Assembly (NCBI GenBank): GCA_030737875.1
Contig: CM060912.1
Span: 260,138,231-260,202,230, forward strand
Origin: Allium sativum
Lineage: Eukaryota > Streptophyta > Magnoliopsida > Asparagales > Amaryllidaceae
Reading direction: 5' to 3'
Length of the DNA stretch: 64,000 bases
The notes under the pieces: model-generated
The model's database searches: none
What the model saw: only the letters and a program-made list of their open reading frames with translations
What the model was told of the DNA's origin: nothing
Part shown: positions 46,501 to 58,441 of the stretch, one piece after another
How the letters are laid out: every line of letters starts with the position of its first letter
Position numbering within the stretch: the stretch's first letter is position 1
Made by a program: the position numbers and the translations under genes

Positions 46501-47691
46501 ATATGATCATAACCCAAATTCATGTATAAACTTGCAACATAATGATGGTGTGAACTAGCATCTAACATATAGAACCCACACATGTCATAGTATAATTTTA
46601 GATCTAGAAATAGGTGTCATGAGATCTACACAATTTTTATAAATCAATGCCTAAACTTGCATAAAATATTATGATTCATCATATAGATCCACATAACCCA
46701 ATTAACATATAATTAACCTAGCCCAAAATAATATCAACTTTATGATTTGATTAAACATGATCTAATCAGCACAGATAATAACATCATGATTTTGTAACAT
46801 GTATGACTCATCACAACTTAGCACAGGGAATTACAACATACATATAATATCATCATCATATAACATTGGATCTACAACATACATGATAGCATAAGATTGC
46901 AACATGATTTACAACATATAGGATAATATTGCAACATAAGATTCACAACAACATATACAACAATTCACATCATTTTCTTATGATCCACATTACATCTTAA
47001 TCAAATTAGTTTGCTAATAATCTTATTAAAATTATCATACTCACAATTATAGAAGAAAGAGAGTCTTGATTTGCTTTAGAGTTGAGTAGAATTAGTTTAG
47101 ATTAGCTTTTCTTCTTCTTTAGTTTGTGGCGTCTATGCTGAGTTCCATGGCGACGGCATGACGGCGACTCTTCTATTTTTCATGTGAGTTTAGAGTGAGA
47201 GACTAGGCATGTAGATATAGGATTTAGGATTTATTTAAACTGTTAGATCAACTCAGAACCAACCTGAACCGTTTAAACCAGCCAACTCAGCCCCAACACA
47301 CATCAACAGCTCAAAATTGGGCTCAGCCCAAACCTGGCCGACCTGACCAGGTCGACACCCAAGTCGATTGGGCAGTCGACCTGGCCCTGGGCGTGTCGAC
47401 TCCCCAGTCGATACCCCAGTCGACCTGGGGCGGGCGGGAATTTTCCCGCCTGGCCCATCTGACTTCGAATTTTAAATTTTAAATTCCTGCGAGCTGTTTT
47501 GAATTTTCAGAAACTTCCGATGGCCATAACTTCTTCATACGAAGTCCAATTCACGCAAACTCGGACTCTATCTTAACCAGAATTCCGAGACGAACACAAT
47601 GGCGCAACCCGTTTCCCTTAATTCTCACATCTGATATTAGTTATTCTTTAATTTGTGAATATTAGTATTAACCGAAATACGGGGTGTTACA
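43532..47691 (-). repeat. 3' LTR of the chromovirus (left on the window)
   Basis: At 4160 bases this is unusually long. Its layers are a C-run-rich front (44270, 44430), a CTTAACCC-rich zone (44870-45420), paired 'gacctctcacatt ... cgccgggcgggtccgggcag' units (45440 and 45560), an AT-rich stretch with 'acttgcataa' words (46200-46950), a GTCGAC block (47340-47455) and the terminal GGGGTGTTACA. Confidence 0.95.
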
Positions 47692-49323
47692 TTCTCCCCT
47701 CCTTAAAGGATTTCGTCCCCGAAATCTTCAAGTCAAGAAGAATGTATATCCTACCATCCAATCATCCATCTACTCAACCATCAAAATAGGCATCCATTGT
47801 CCTTACAGACTTCTAATGCTTTCATGTTTAAATGCACAGTGTGTGTACATGTCCGTATCTAATGCAAAATCAGGCGGTCTACTGATTCAGTTGACCTCCT
47901 TTATGCAAATCATGGTAGTGCCATGCGTCCATTATGTATGCAAAAGATCCTTAATGCTACATATTATTTCTACATGCGTGCATAACCATTCATCTGAATG
48001 CAGCATCCATATGATAATACAACCATTATACATCCATTAAAGAAAAAAATAAACACACGTATATATATGCAACATGAGGTGGTTGAGCCGATCTAGTGCC
48101 TAATGTGTGTGTATATGCATCCACGAGCATCCACTAGCAACCACTTTCAACCATCAATCATAACATGTCTCAAACACATGTTTACACACAATGTTTCCTA
48201 CCTAAAAATATGGTCGAATGATAGAAGCAAGTAAAAACTTTGTGCTCATTAGGCAATATCCGAACTAGAAATCTACGTCATATATATACTGATTAGGAGA
48301 AGAACCCCCTAGACACCAGCCCCGAAGACCGAAATCAACATCAGATTAACACCCAAAGAAATTCTTAATCCAACCAATATATGTGTGATTCTAGGAAACT
48401 AAACATGATAGACTCATAAAACCAACCCATATCTTATAAAACCCAAAAAGTTTAGTCAACCCAACGGACACCCTCAAGCCCCAACATGTATTACTAACAA
48501 ATGAGTCATACTCCCTATGGGGTTTGCAACAGAAATAGGATTGAGAATAGGACCGAGAGGATATACTTAAAAGATAGCATGCAAGTAAGATCTACAGGAA
48601 AGGAAGAATCTAGGATATTCTCTTAAAAAGAGATTTGATGCGCGTATCTAGTCTTCAATCTTCTGAGTCGCATTTCCTCGAGCATAACTCCATTGTGCTT
48701 TGTCCGTCTTTAACTTCACAATTTCGTAGCTTCTTGATTCTTATTTCCAAAATATGAGTTGGAGCTCATTTCACTATTGCTCCTCGTTCCACTTTCACTT
48801 ATTCTCCTTCTCCCAAAAAGTTAAGTCTTTCCTTCGTCAATCGTGAAGGTAATATCTTTACACAGTTCTTTATGGACTTCTCCCAAAATGGTATCAACAT
48901 AGGGTCCTAAATAATCCATTACTTGACTTTTTTCTCGATTCCCTCTCGATTCACCTTATAACTCTATTGAGTCTACCTCGGGGCAGTCCTCTTACTCTTT
49001 ACGGGAATGAAATGGGCGCTCTTAGTAAGTCTGTCTACCCAACCCAAATTCCCGTATTACCCTTTCTCGATCTTGGCAATCCATCAACAAAATCTATCGA
49101 GATACTATCCATGTGAACTCACCACAACTATCCATCTCCCACGCAAACCATCTTAGTCGAACTCGATATCCCCCAAGCACAAGCCCCAAAGGCCTAAACC
49201 AATATCAGGCAAGCACCCAAGGAATACCTCCTCCAATTTCAGACAGTCTACGTGAGATGATACTAGTAAAATGACCAACCAATTGAGCACTTGACCGACT
49301 CTGGCTGTCCTTGCCAGTCTTGC
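47692..49323 (-). pseudogene. Chromovirus pol remnant, including integrase scrap
   Basis: On the minus strand 48976-49047 reads 'WVDRLTKSAHFIPVKS', the integrase core motif of Ty3/gypsy elements. It is surrounded by stops and frame changes. Nothing that looks like the RT palm motif (YxDD-type 'FIDDILVYS') or RNase H is present between it and the protease, so the central 1.5 kb or more of pol was deleted. The purine tract occupies the first 40 bases (47692-47732). Confidence 0.72.
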
Positions 49324-49830
49324 TCAAAAACCACCGCTGATCACATAACTGGCTTTGCTTAATCTATATATGAAAACTTGTTTCGCGTCTCTGGGTAAAC
49401 CCTGCACTTTATAAAAGATGTCACTATACTCACGGTCCACACGAAAAGATTCCAAATCCCCGTTGAATGCGTCAGAAGATTCTAGGCAGCTAAGCATCAC
49501 TGAACCCCTAGGGTCACAAGAAATATGAGGGTCATAACGAATCAATAGTCTAACTACCCTCCTTTCACAATCTAGGATGCCACCCCGCCTGGCTAGCCAA
49601 TCCACCCCTAGAATCAAACTATAGCCCGTGAAACCAAGGACGAAGGCATTGCATTCAAGTCCAACGCCCAAGATAGACACTCTCAAATCCCGACAAACCA
49701 CTGAAGGATGAGCCGAACCACCAACATGATTTGAGACTAGGATGGGATCCTTAACTAGACTAGTATTTAGGTGCAGTGTTTCAACTAACGAAGCAAATAC
49801 TAACAAGTATGAAGCACCAGAATAAAACAA
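49324..49830 (-). pseudogene. Chromovirus retropepsin-like protease (truncated polyprotein piece)
   Basis: The 168-residue frame reads 'FYSGASYLLVFASLVETL', 'HPSVVCRDLRVSILGVGLEC' and 'LILGVDWLARRGGILDCERR'. It runs on into a start-of-RT-like 'YSDIFYKVQGLP'. This is the gag-pol aspartic protease of chromoviruses. The catalytic Asp of the usual DSGAS is Tyr here, which should abolish activity. The frame ends where the RT should begin. Confidence 0.85.
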
Positions 49831-50428
49831 AGTTCAAACAGGATGATAAAGAAAACCAAATTTCAACCTAGACGGTCCTACCTCCATCAGGTATACCAGC
49901 CGTGAGGGAATACAACTACCCTCCAGAAGATCTTGTACTTTGTCCTTGCCTATTTGGACAATCCTAAGGTGTCCTATTTCCCAAAACAACTAGCCTTCTT
50001 CTTCACATTCCCCACTCGTGGCCTCCCACCAAAATGAGGTTTCATCTTTCATTAACCAAACAACTATTTGAGTCTTCCTCCCATCGTCTACCCTATAGGT
50101 ACCTACAAGTCCTCCTCTTTCTTGAACCAACTTCTAGTCCGACAAATGTCTAAGTCCCTTGAAGTGGTTTTTCCGTCCTTATTCACCTTAGAAAGAGCAT
50201 CTATACGCGGAGGGGAAATTCAAAAAGAGAGAGAGAGGAAGAGATTCAAAACGGAGAATCGAAGGAAAGGATATATGGCTCTTGGGGATTATGTTTTTCA
50301 TAAGAACTTTCCTCTTAAAATTACTCATTAAGACATGTTTTGAAAACACTTCTTCCAAAAATATTTTAGGAAAATGGTTTTTCTAAAAAAAAATATCTGT
50401 TCTGGTAACCTTAAGCTCTGATACCACG
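49831..50428 (-). other. Chromovirus leader and eroded gag region
   Basis: Between protease and primer binding site there are only about 0.6 kb, too little for a whole gag. I see no gag core motif, so gag is largely deleted. The PBS is at 50415-50426, read on the minus strand as TGGTATCAGAGC. Confidence 0.65.
50415..50426 (-). other. Primer binding site of the chromovirus (initiator Met tRNA)
   Basis: The minus strand reads TGGTATCAGAGC two bases after the LTR end, an exact match to the common plant PBS. Confidence 0.93.
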
Positions 50429-53400
50429 TGTAACACCCCACGTCCATTAATGTCACTCACAAAGGGAATGCATTAACTTCCATGGAGGTTTTAAGTGAAT
50501 ATAGAACAGAAAGATTACAACAAGACAGATATAAAGTAGTACTTGGAAATTCTAAAACTTTATTTCATTGCAGCAGAAGTTAAACACGTTTGTTACATCA
50601 TAAAAACCATAAACCATAGTCAAGTACAATATCCATCTTGATAAAACAAAATACATAATCCCATTACACAAATAGCCATTAAAGAAGATAAAAGCTAGAC
50701 TTTATTTCAGCGGTCCAAACTTTCCAAAAGAGATAAAGCAATCCAATCAAACTCCACTAGAGCTGGCCCCACCCTGAGGACCTGGAGGAGGGAAAAAGAT
50801 AGAAATAGAGGGGGTCAGACATAAGTCTGGCGAGTACGATAATTCTAACAATACTATTATCAAAATAACTAGACTAAGGTATAAGCTGGAAAATAAGGAA
50901 ATGCCTATGAACTATTGGGTATGGAAGAGCAGACAAAGATAACGTTAAAGGCACACCTGATTACTACTCTACACCACACCAGTCTACTAACACTAACGTT
51001 GATGGCGCTTCCTAATCAATATAGGATAATTACTATACTCTACCGTACTGTACCGTTCTGTACTGTATTAACACTAACTGCACCCCTACTAGTCACTTTA
51101 GAAATTTGATCCCTCTTGGCCGAATAGAATGACGACAGCTTCGTGTACTACTAGATGTACCCACTATCCCCCCCATGTTTGACTGTATGTCTCTAGTTGT
51201 TATCATAGGCACCCCGCGTGTACCTATCCCCACTAGATGTACCCCCTTAATAATGGTAATTCCACGTACTCCTAGCTGACGTCATAGGTGTCGTCTGCTC
51301 CTATCTCCACTAGGTGTACCCCCCCCCCCCCAATAATTAATTAATAATGGTAGCTTCGTGTATCCCTAGCTTACTACATAGGTGCCGTCTGCTCCTATCT
51401 CCACTAGGTGTACCCACTACCCTGCCCCATGCGATCGGCTCCCTAACTCGTAGATACCTGTGCAGGTCCCACAGTGGGGTGTATCACTCCCCAAAATGGC
51501 AACCTTATACCACGCAAGGAATGCACGGCTTATACCTACACGATGCAACGTCTTACCTACCAGCCTGGGCCCACGCACGCACATGACCCCGTTGGACTTG
51601 TGTTGCCACCGCTAACCCGTTTTGGCCTCTAACAATCAGGCCCAGTAGGCGTGTCCCCTCCTCGACTTGGGTCGAGCTCACAAAGATACGAAATGGGCTA
51701 TTGGTCTGAAAAGGGCCCCCACACTTGACTCAAGCTTACCGCCTACGCTTGGTCCCCTCTAGAGTTTCCCACTTAACCCCAGGTCCACTTACATGTATAA
51801 ATTTGGTTAAGTGTTTTTAACTTAACTTAGTCTCACCCTTTTGTTTAATTAACAGTTTGTATTGGTTAAGTTTGTCGGCCTATATATACTAATATTACCC
51901 ACTTACCCAAGATTTACTTAACCCTCTCACTGGTTCAGACATATTTAATTTACGGTTAAGTTTGTGGGCCTATATATATTTATATTACCCACCTACCCAA
52001 GATTTACTTAACCCACTCATTCCGTATAACCCAGTTTACTTAACCCCCAACTTAAACTTAAGTTCATACAATCCCTAGGGATCAGATTTGGTTAAGGGTT
52101 CCTACTAGTAATTCCACATGCCACCCAAGGCACCCACTTAACCCTCTTCTCAGTCATGTTCATTTACATGTGTGTTTGGTTAAGTCTTACTAATCGTATT
52201 TCAAATGCCACTAAAGGCACCCACTAGATTCCCTATGCCACCCAAGGCACCTTACTTAACCCCCATGCACCACCTCACATGTTTATCTGCTTAAGTATTT
52301 CTTAATTCATTAAGGACATAACCTTATAAAGACCTCTCACATTAGAATAGCATTTATGGCAGCTGGATTCGCCGGGCGGGTCCGGGCAGTCTTACACCAT
52401 AAAAGGGTCTAACCTCGTGTCTTTATAACTGTTAATTTGGGCCTAGGACCTCTCACATTGGGCTGACATTTATGACTACTGGATTCGTCGGGCGGGTCTG
52501 GGCAGTTTTACGTCACAAACGAGTCCAACCTCGTGTCCTAAGCATTGATTATCATTTCTAATCTTTTACCCCAATTTGAATTATTTTCCCTATTCAAATT
52601 ATCAATTAATTCCAATTTTAACGATGTCCATAATTGACTCAATTATGTCCATCCCTTTATGGTATGCAAAATCATACCAATTTTCTGACAAATTCATTAT
52701 ATGCAATTAAAGGCATTTTATGCCAAATTCTCAATATTTAATATCTCTATTCAAATTCAAATTAATTTACGTCCATAAATAAATTATGTCCATTACTACG
52801 CATTAATTTTCCAATTAATGCCTTAATTAAAATTTTCCACCGTCTAAGGAAATTTATTAATATCTTAATTCAAATCATTTCCATATTTATTTATGTATAA
52901 ATATGCTACCTTGATTATGTCCACTATTCATGGTACATAAATTGTACCAACTTACCTCTCAAATTAATTTCATGCCTTTTTAGGCATTTATGCCAATTCT
53001 CATTTATTAACTTAATCAATATTTTTCCCACAACCCCCGCGGCGTCCGTTCGCATAGAATATACGATAAACTAGGAAATAGTCTAACACAGGAAATAAAA
53101 GGGGAAAACACCATATACTCACATAACATACAAAATAGGCCTAACTTGCATATGAGAATTTACAGCATAACTTGCATAAAATCTTAGATTTAAACATAGG
53201 CCTAAAAGATATGAATTTGCATGTTATGAACAGGATTTTCATCACAAAACTTACATAAGCAATAACCATAATTTGCCTAACATTATTCATATTCCAAACT
53301 CATATTTTTATATAAACTTGCATAAAACTACACATGTCATGGATCTAAAGGCGTCAACTTGTTTGGTTAAATGTCACAATTTACATATATGATCATAACC

Positions 53401-54555
53401 CAAATTCATGTATAAACTTGCAACATAATGATGGTGTGAACTAACATCCAACATATAGAACCCACACATGTCATAGTATAATTTTAGATCTAGAGATAGG
53501 TGTCATGAGATCTACACAATTTTTATAAATCAATGCCTAAACTTGCATAAAATCTTGTGATTCATCATATAGATCCACATAACCCAATTAACATATAATT
53601 AACCTAGCCCAAAATAATATCAACTTTATGATTTGATTAAACATGATCTAATCAGCATAGATAATAACATCATGATTTTGTAACATGTATGACTCATCAC
53701 AACTTAGCATAGGGAATTACAACATATATATAATATCATCATCACATAACACATAAGATTGCAACATGATTTACAACATATAGGATAATATTGCAACATA
53801 AGATTCACAACAACATATACAACAATTCACATCATTTTCTTATGATCCACATCACATCTTAATCAAATTAGTTTGCTAATAATCTTATTAAAATTATCAT
53901 ACTCACAATTATAGAAGAAAGAGAGTCTTGATTTGCTTTAGAGTTGAGTAGAATTAGTTTAGATTAGCTTTTCTTCTTCTTTAGTTTGTGGCGGCTATGC
54001 TGATTTCCATGGCGACGGCATGACGGCGGCTCTTCTATTTTTCATGTGAGTTTAGAGTGAGAGACTAGGCATGTATATATAGGATTTAAGATTTATTTAG
54101 ACCGTTAGATCAACTCAGAACCAACCTGAACAGTTTAAACCAGCCAACTCAGCCCCAAGACACATCAGCAGCTCAAAATTGGGCTCAGCCCAAACATGGC
54201 CGACCTGACCAGGTCGACACCCAAGTCGACTGGGCAGTCGACCTGGCCCTGGGCGTGTCGACTCCCGAGTCGACACCCCAGTCGACCTGGGGCGGGCGGG
54301 AATTTTCCCGCCTGGCCCATCTGACTTCGAATTTTAAATTTTAAATTTTCCTGCGAGCTGTTTTGAATTTTCAGAAACTTCCGATGGACATAACTTCTTC
54401 ATACGAAGTCCAATTCACGCAAACTCGGACTCTATCTTAACCAGAATTCCGAGACGAACACAATGGCGCAACCCGTTTCCCTTAATTCTCACATCTGATA
54501 TTAATTATTCTTTAATTTGTGAATATTAGTATTAACCGAAATACGGGGTGTTACA
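50429..54555 (-). repeat. 5' LTR of the chromovirus (right on the window)
   Basis: This 4127-base copy of 43532-47691 differs by scattered substitutions and small indels, such as a deletion of about 24 bases near 53750, C-run length changes and a loss near 52430. It is followed by the TSD ATTCA. Confidence 0.95.
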
Positions 54556-54560
54556 ATTCA

Positions 54561-56655
54561 TATGTAACATCAGTAAATAGTGGTTTATCACACACATTTT
54601 ATTAAAAAAAAAATGCCATGCTTCGTGATAAGAGATGAATCTTCCTTATTTGCATGCTCGACTTCATGAGTTGTTTTTGTACAATCATGTTCCATGCTAT
54701 AGAGGCAGAACAATGTCAAAGTGATGTAACTACAATCAAGGACAAAAAACGTCCAGTAAGGTGAAATATTAACATACAATAAAGATAACATGCTTTTATT
54801 TTTAGAGTGATTTAAACAACTGAAATACTAGTTACACATACAGTAAAGATTAAAAATTTGCCACTAAACTATAGATAAAGCTCGTTTGAAGCAAAACAAG
54901 TAAGTCCTTAATATAAATAAACAATGAGACCAGATTAGTATGTTAACTACAGAATTAAGTAAATTTGTAACCATAATTAGAAATATTAATGTAGATGAAT
55001 ATTCTATCAAATAAAAAGCCTGCTCTAATAAGTAAAGGCTTAAGGGTATTTACCAAGGTAACAGGTTCTGGCCGAAACCCGAAGATTCGGAACATCCCGA
55101 TTCGGTTCCGGCCACAGATGGGACGAAATTAGGGTAAAATCTCGGTCCCGCTTGAATGCAGTAAATAAAATTTTTTATTTTTTGAATTTACCGATAGAAA
55201 AAGGATTGAAAGTAGCAATTCAAACAAAAAAATTCAACTGAGACAAAAAATATATTCAGAAGACCAATTACCTCGAACCAAAATCAAGTTGAGCAGCCGA
55301 AGTTGATTCAAAAATCTGGAAGAGTCGATTTTCTTTCAGTGGACATCAGCTTCTCGAAAAACTGCAAGATGAGTGGATTTGCTTATGAGAAAAAAAGTTG
55401 TTTTAGAATGGGATTTGTGGCTTTAGGAGTAGTAGGAAGAACAATAATTGGGCATGTTATATAATATAACGTTCTTTTTAGTTAACTTGGTCTGGATAGC
55501 TTATATTGTTCAGCGTAATGCTTTATAGTATTTTGTTTGATTGTGATGTCTTATCTTTAATTTTAGGGACATGATGACTGATCAAACTAAAATTGTGTTA
55601 GTTGGGACCGAAACTAAATACGAAACGACTGAAATTTCCAAAATTGATCGGAACCATGAAAATTTTCAATGACTGAAGCCGAGTATTCAAACTTTGGTAT
55701 TTACGCATTAAGATTTCTGTTTCCAGGTGGCATTAACTTCTATATAATAAAAATAACCAATAAGATCAGATTATTATTTAAATACAGAATTTAAGTGAAA
55801 CTGTAAGCACAATTAAAAATGTAAATGTTGATGAACATTCTATCAATTAAAAAGCCTGCTCTAATAAGTAAAAACTTAAGGGTAGCTTATGCATAAACAT
55901 TTGTGTTTCTAGATGATTCATAACTTCTGTATAATAAATTATTTGTAGGATACTTACAAATGTCTCTGACCAATCAATTTCAGATTAAGTATGTTTTGCA
56001 TACAGATATTAAAAATATCTAATGGATAAGTACATATGGCATAAAGAGTCGACGATTTTATCCCTTAAAAAATTTAAGCAAAAAATACACCCCAGACATT
56101 TCATTCATATTTTAAATAATGCACACATACACAACCAAAATATGATAGAAGTTCAAAGCTTCACAATAACCAGGTCTGTAGAACCAATTAGTTTTAACCA
56201 TTTAAATATATATCTACAAAAAGAAAATTTATCATGCAAGTTGACTTCTTTGGTGACTGCTAAGTCTGTTTTTTGATGAACTCATTAATCAAGTTCAAAG
56301 GCTTGTAAGCTTGTAAAGTCGTTAAAATAATGGATATCTTTCCATTTAACTTTCAATGCAGTGGGGAGACCGGATATTTATTAGCGAGGTGAAGATATGG
56401 AAAAATTTGTAGTCGAGGGAGAAAAATCATGAATTTCTCTCTTCAAATCATTCAAATCACTAAAAAAAACTCATAAAAATTAATTAACCATTTCATTAGC
56501 AATTAAGTTTCAGTTCAAATTAGCAAACCAGCAAACAAACTAATTCCTTAATTAACCAATTCATTAATCTCCTAAAAAATAAATTAAACTATTAGTATAG
56601 CAACCAGATTAGCACAAGTGTAAGCCTAAACAATTATCACAGGTCGGAAAACAAG
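54561..56655. other. CACTA-1 interior, no gene recognised
   Basis: This is AT-rich sequence. Two partial copies of 'aaaaagcctgctctaataag' (55014 and 55850) show an internal duplication of about 100 bases. The words 'gttccggccacagatgggac' near 55106 are GC-richer but match nothing I know. Confidence 0.45.
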
Positions 56656-56997
56656 ATGTGCAACAAATCACTAGATTTCTTACCTGATAATCTCTCCATC
56701 ATTGATAGGCGCAATGGACTTATCTTTTGCTGCGATTCTAATCGTTACTTTGTGTTCAATCCAGTTGATAAGACATACAATGAAATTCCAGGAGTAGAAC
56801 GCCGTTCACTCTTTTATTTGCGGGACTTTAATCCACTGAAATCTGCTCATTGCAAACGATCTTTAAGTGCATATAATAATATTTATGTGTGTGTGACTCC
56901 AACTGTAATCTTACTGGGTTTAAATTATGGGAAAATGACAACAGAAATACACTGGCTGGTTGAAATACACAGTAGCCATAAAACAATAAAAAACTAA
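56656..56997 (+). pseudogene. F-box-associated domain fragment captured by CACTA-1
   Basis: The 113-residue frame reads 'SLDFLPDNLSIIDRRNGLIF', then 'CCDSNRYFVFNPVDKTYNEI' and 'PG'. The pattern 'NGL(L/I)xC...xFVxNPxTKxxxEIP' is typical of the first part of plant F-box-associated interaction domains, which follow an N-terminal F-box and recruit substrates to SCF ubiquitin ligases. The F-box itself and the rest of the domain are absent. Its place inside a CACTA element points to capture rather than a native gene. An acceptor-like 'atcacag' precedes it. Confidence 0.65.
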
Positions 56998-57391
56998 TAT
57001 AATCTGATGCTAGTATCTGTGTGTAATTGGGTTGCAGTACATGTTAGAATGAACACATAGTCAGGAAAAAACAAAATTAGGGAAATGCATGTAGGCTGAG
57101 AAGTAGTGGTCAGTCTAACAAAAGTTTTCTAAAATTAAATGATCATAGTCTTAGTTAAGGAAAATTTCAAACAGGGTTCATAAGAAGCTGTTATTTTCTA
57201 ATTGACTTTGATGCTAATAGGCTGAAAAGTGGTTTTCAAAACAAATTATACTGCATTTTTACCCTATTTGAACACTTTCTTGGGTAGAATAAGAAATACT
57301 GTGGAATGTAATATCATTTTTTAATCCTCCCATTACGAGGGTAGAAAAAAAATAAATTTTGGTTATATTAATCAGTAGGCTTCAACCATAC

Positions 57392-57470
57392 CTGGTACAC
57401 CTTAACAATGGCAAATTGGAAAACTTGCTTTCGAAATCACTTGCGAACGGCTTATTGTCATTGCATACAA
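57392..57470 (-). pseudogene. Internal exon of an unidentified captured gene
   Basis: On the minus strand this 79-base exon has an acceptor 'ctcag' and donor CCAG/GTATGG. It encodes 'VCNDNKPFASDFESKFSNL' followed by 'PLLRC'. It joins in phase to the exon at 57915-58019. I do not recognise the family. Confidence 0.55.
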
Positions 57471-57914
57471 CTGAGTTAGGTAGTTGATGCTAATGCAAAT
57501 ATGCTATTTGACAGTTTAAATGAGTAACTGCCATGTTGGTAGAGTGAAGTTCGAGAAATGGAAAGAAAATCGCAACATTTGACATACCTTGTTGTTGTAT
57601 CAAGCTTTTGGTCATTTTATTAAGGTGAATTTTGACATATTTATCATAATAGTAGGGTCTCACGATTAATTTACTCGTGATTTTGTTCAATTATGTTACC
57701 ACTAACTTCTTTTGAAACTCTAGCTGCTAACCATGAACTATATGATTTATTTCAACAATAAAAATTTCAAGTTGTTTCATTTATTATTTAAATCAACAAA
57801 TATCAAAGACTTTTAATAAGGGTCACAACATAATAACAGTTAGATAAAAACAATTGCATGGACTTTTATTTGAACTGGTTCGCTTTCAAAAAGAAGGAAA
57901 AAGATCCTTCTTAC

Positions 57915-58019
57915 CATTATCTACTGTCATGTGTTGAATACTCGGTATGATATTATGAACATGGTTATCTAGCCAGCCATATGATTCCTCCAGTGCTTTG
58001 ATTCTTTGAATGCCGATGA
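57915..58019 (-). pseudogene. Internal exon of an unidentified captured gene
   Basis: The 105-base exon has acceptor 'aaatgcag' and donor AATG/GTAAGAAGG on the minus strand. It encodes 'IGIQRIKALEESYGWLDNHV' followed by 'HNIIPSIQHMTVDN'. The open frame, good splice sites and phase match with the next exon support a real, once-spliced gene piece. No family assignment. Confidence 0.6.
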
Positions 58020-58054
58020 CTGCATTTTGACAAAATAAACTTAATGAACCCAAC

Positions 58055-58064
<10 letters not shown>

Positions 58065-58119
<55 letters not shown>
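58065..58119. repeat. TA dinucleotide microsatellite
   Basis: There is an uninterrupted run of about 24 TA units after 'tttatttattta'. Confidence 0.97.
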
Positions 58120-58126
<7 letters not shown>

Positions 58127-58263
58127 AGTTTGCTAAAATTCATAATACACATTTTATGTACCCTTGGTCTAGTTTACACATGTAAATATGATTTTACATA
58201 TAATCATATATGTAACCACCTATGCTCCATTGCATTGTTTCAACTCTAATATGTATATATGTA

Positions 58264-58433
58264 TGGGAAAGTCTATAGAGACACAAAATTTTGACACAAA
58301 TGGTGACACAATTGATTTGCACCATTGGATCACCCCATGAATTACACCTCTCCATATAAAGACAAAAACATCCAACGGTTAAGGTTCTGTGTCTCTCTCT
58401 TTGTGTCTAATTTTGTGTTCAAATAGCCGCCCC
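58264..58433. mobile_element. MITE with 8-base TSD (hAT-like)
   Basis: The 170-base element runs from TGGGAAAGTC to ATAGCCGCCCC, with imperfect inverted ends sharing 'acacaaaatt' and 'gacacaaa'. The 8-base duplication TATATGTA lies at 58256-58263 and 58434-58441. An 8-base TSD fits hAT-type non-autonomous elements. It is the same family as the copy in the LECRK intron (11031-11189). Confidence 0.78.
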
Positions 58434-58441
58434 TATATGTA

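Larger units (their letters stand above)
43532..54555 (-). mobile_element. Chromovirus-type Ty3/gypsy element with 4.1-kb LTRs, nested in CACTA-1
   Basis: It has two LTRs starting TGTAACACCCC and ending GGGGTGTTACA, a TSD ATTCA (43527-43531 and 54556-54560), a Met-tRNA primer binding site next to the right LTR, and the purine tract with the typical 'ggggacgaaatcc...ggagggga' next to the left LTR. It therefore reads on the minus strand. The 2.7-kb interior keeps protease and an integrase scrap but no reverse transcriptase or RNase H. The LTRs are almost identical by eye, so insertion was recent. Confidence 0.94.
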
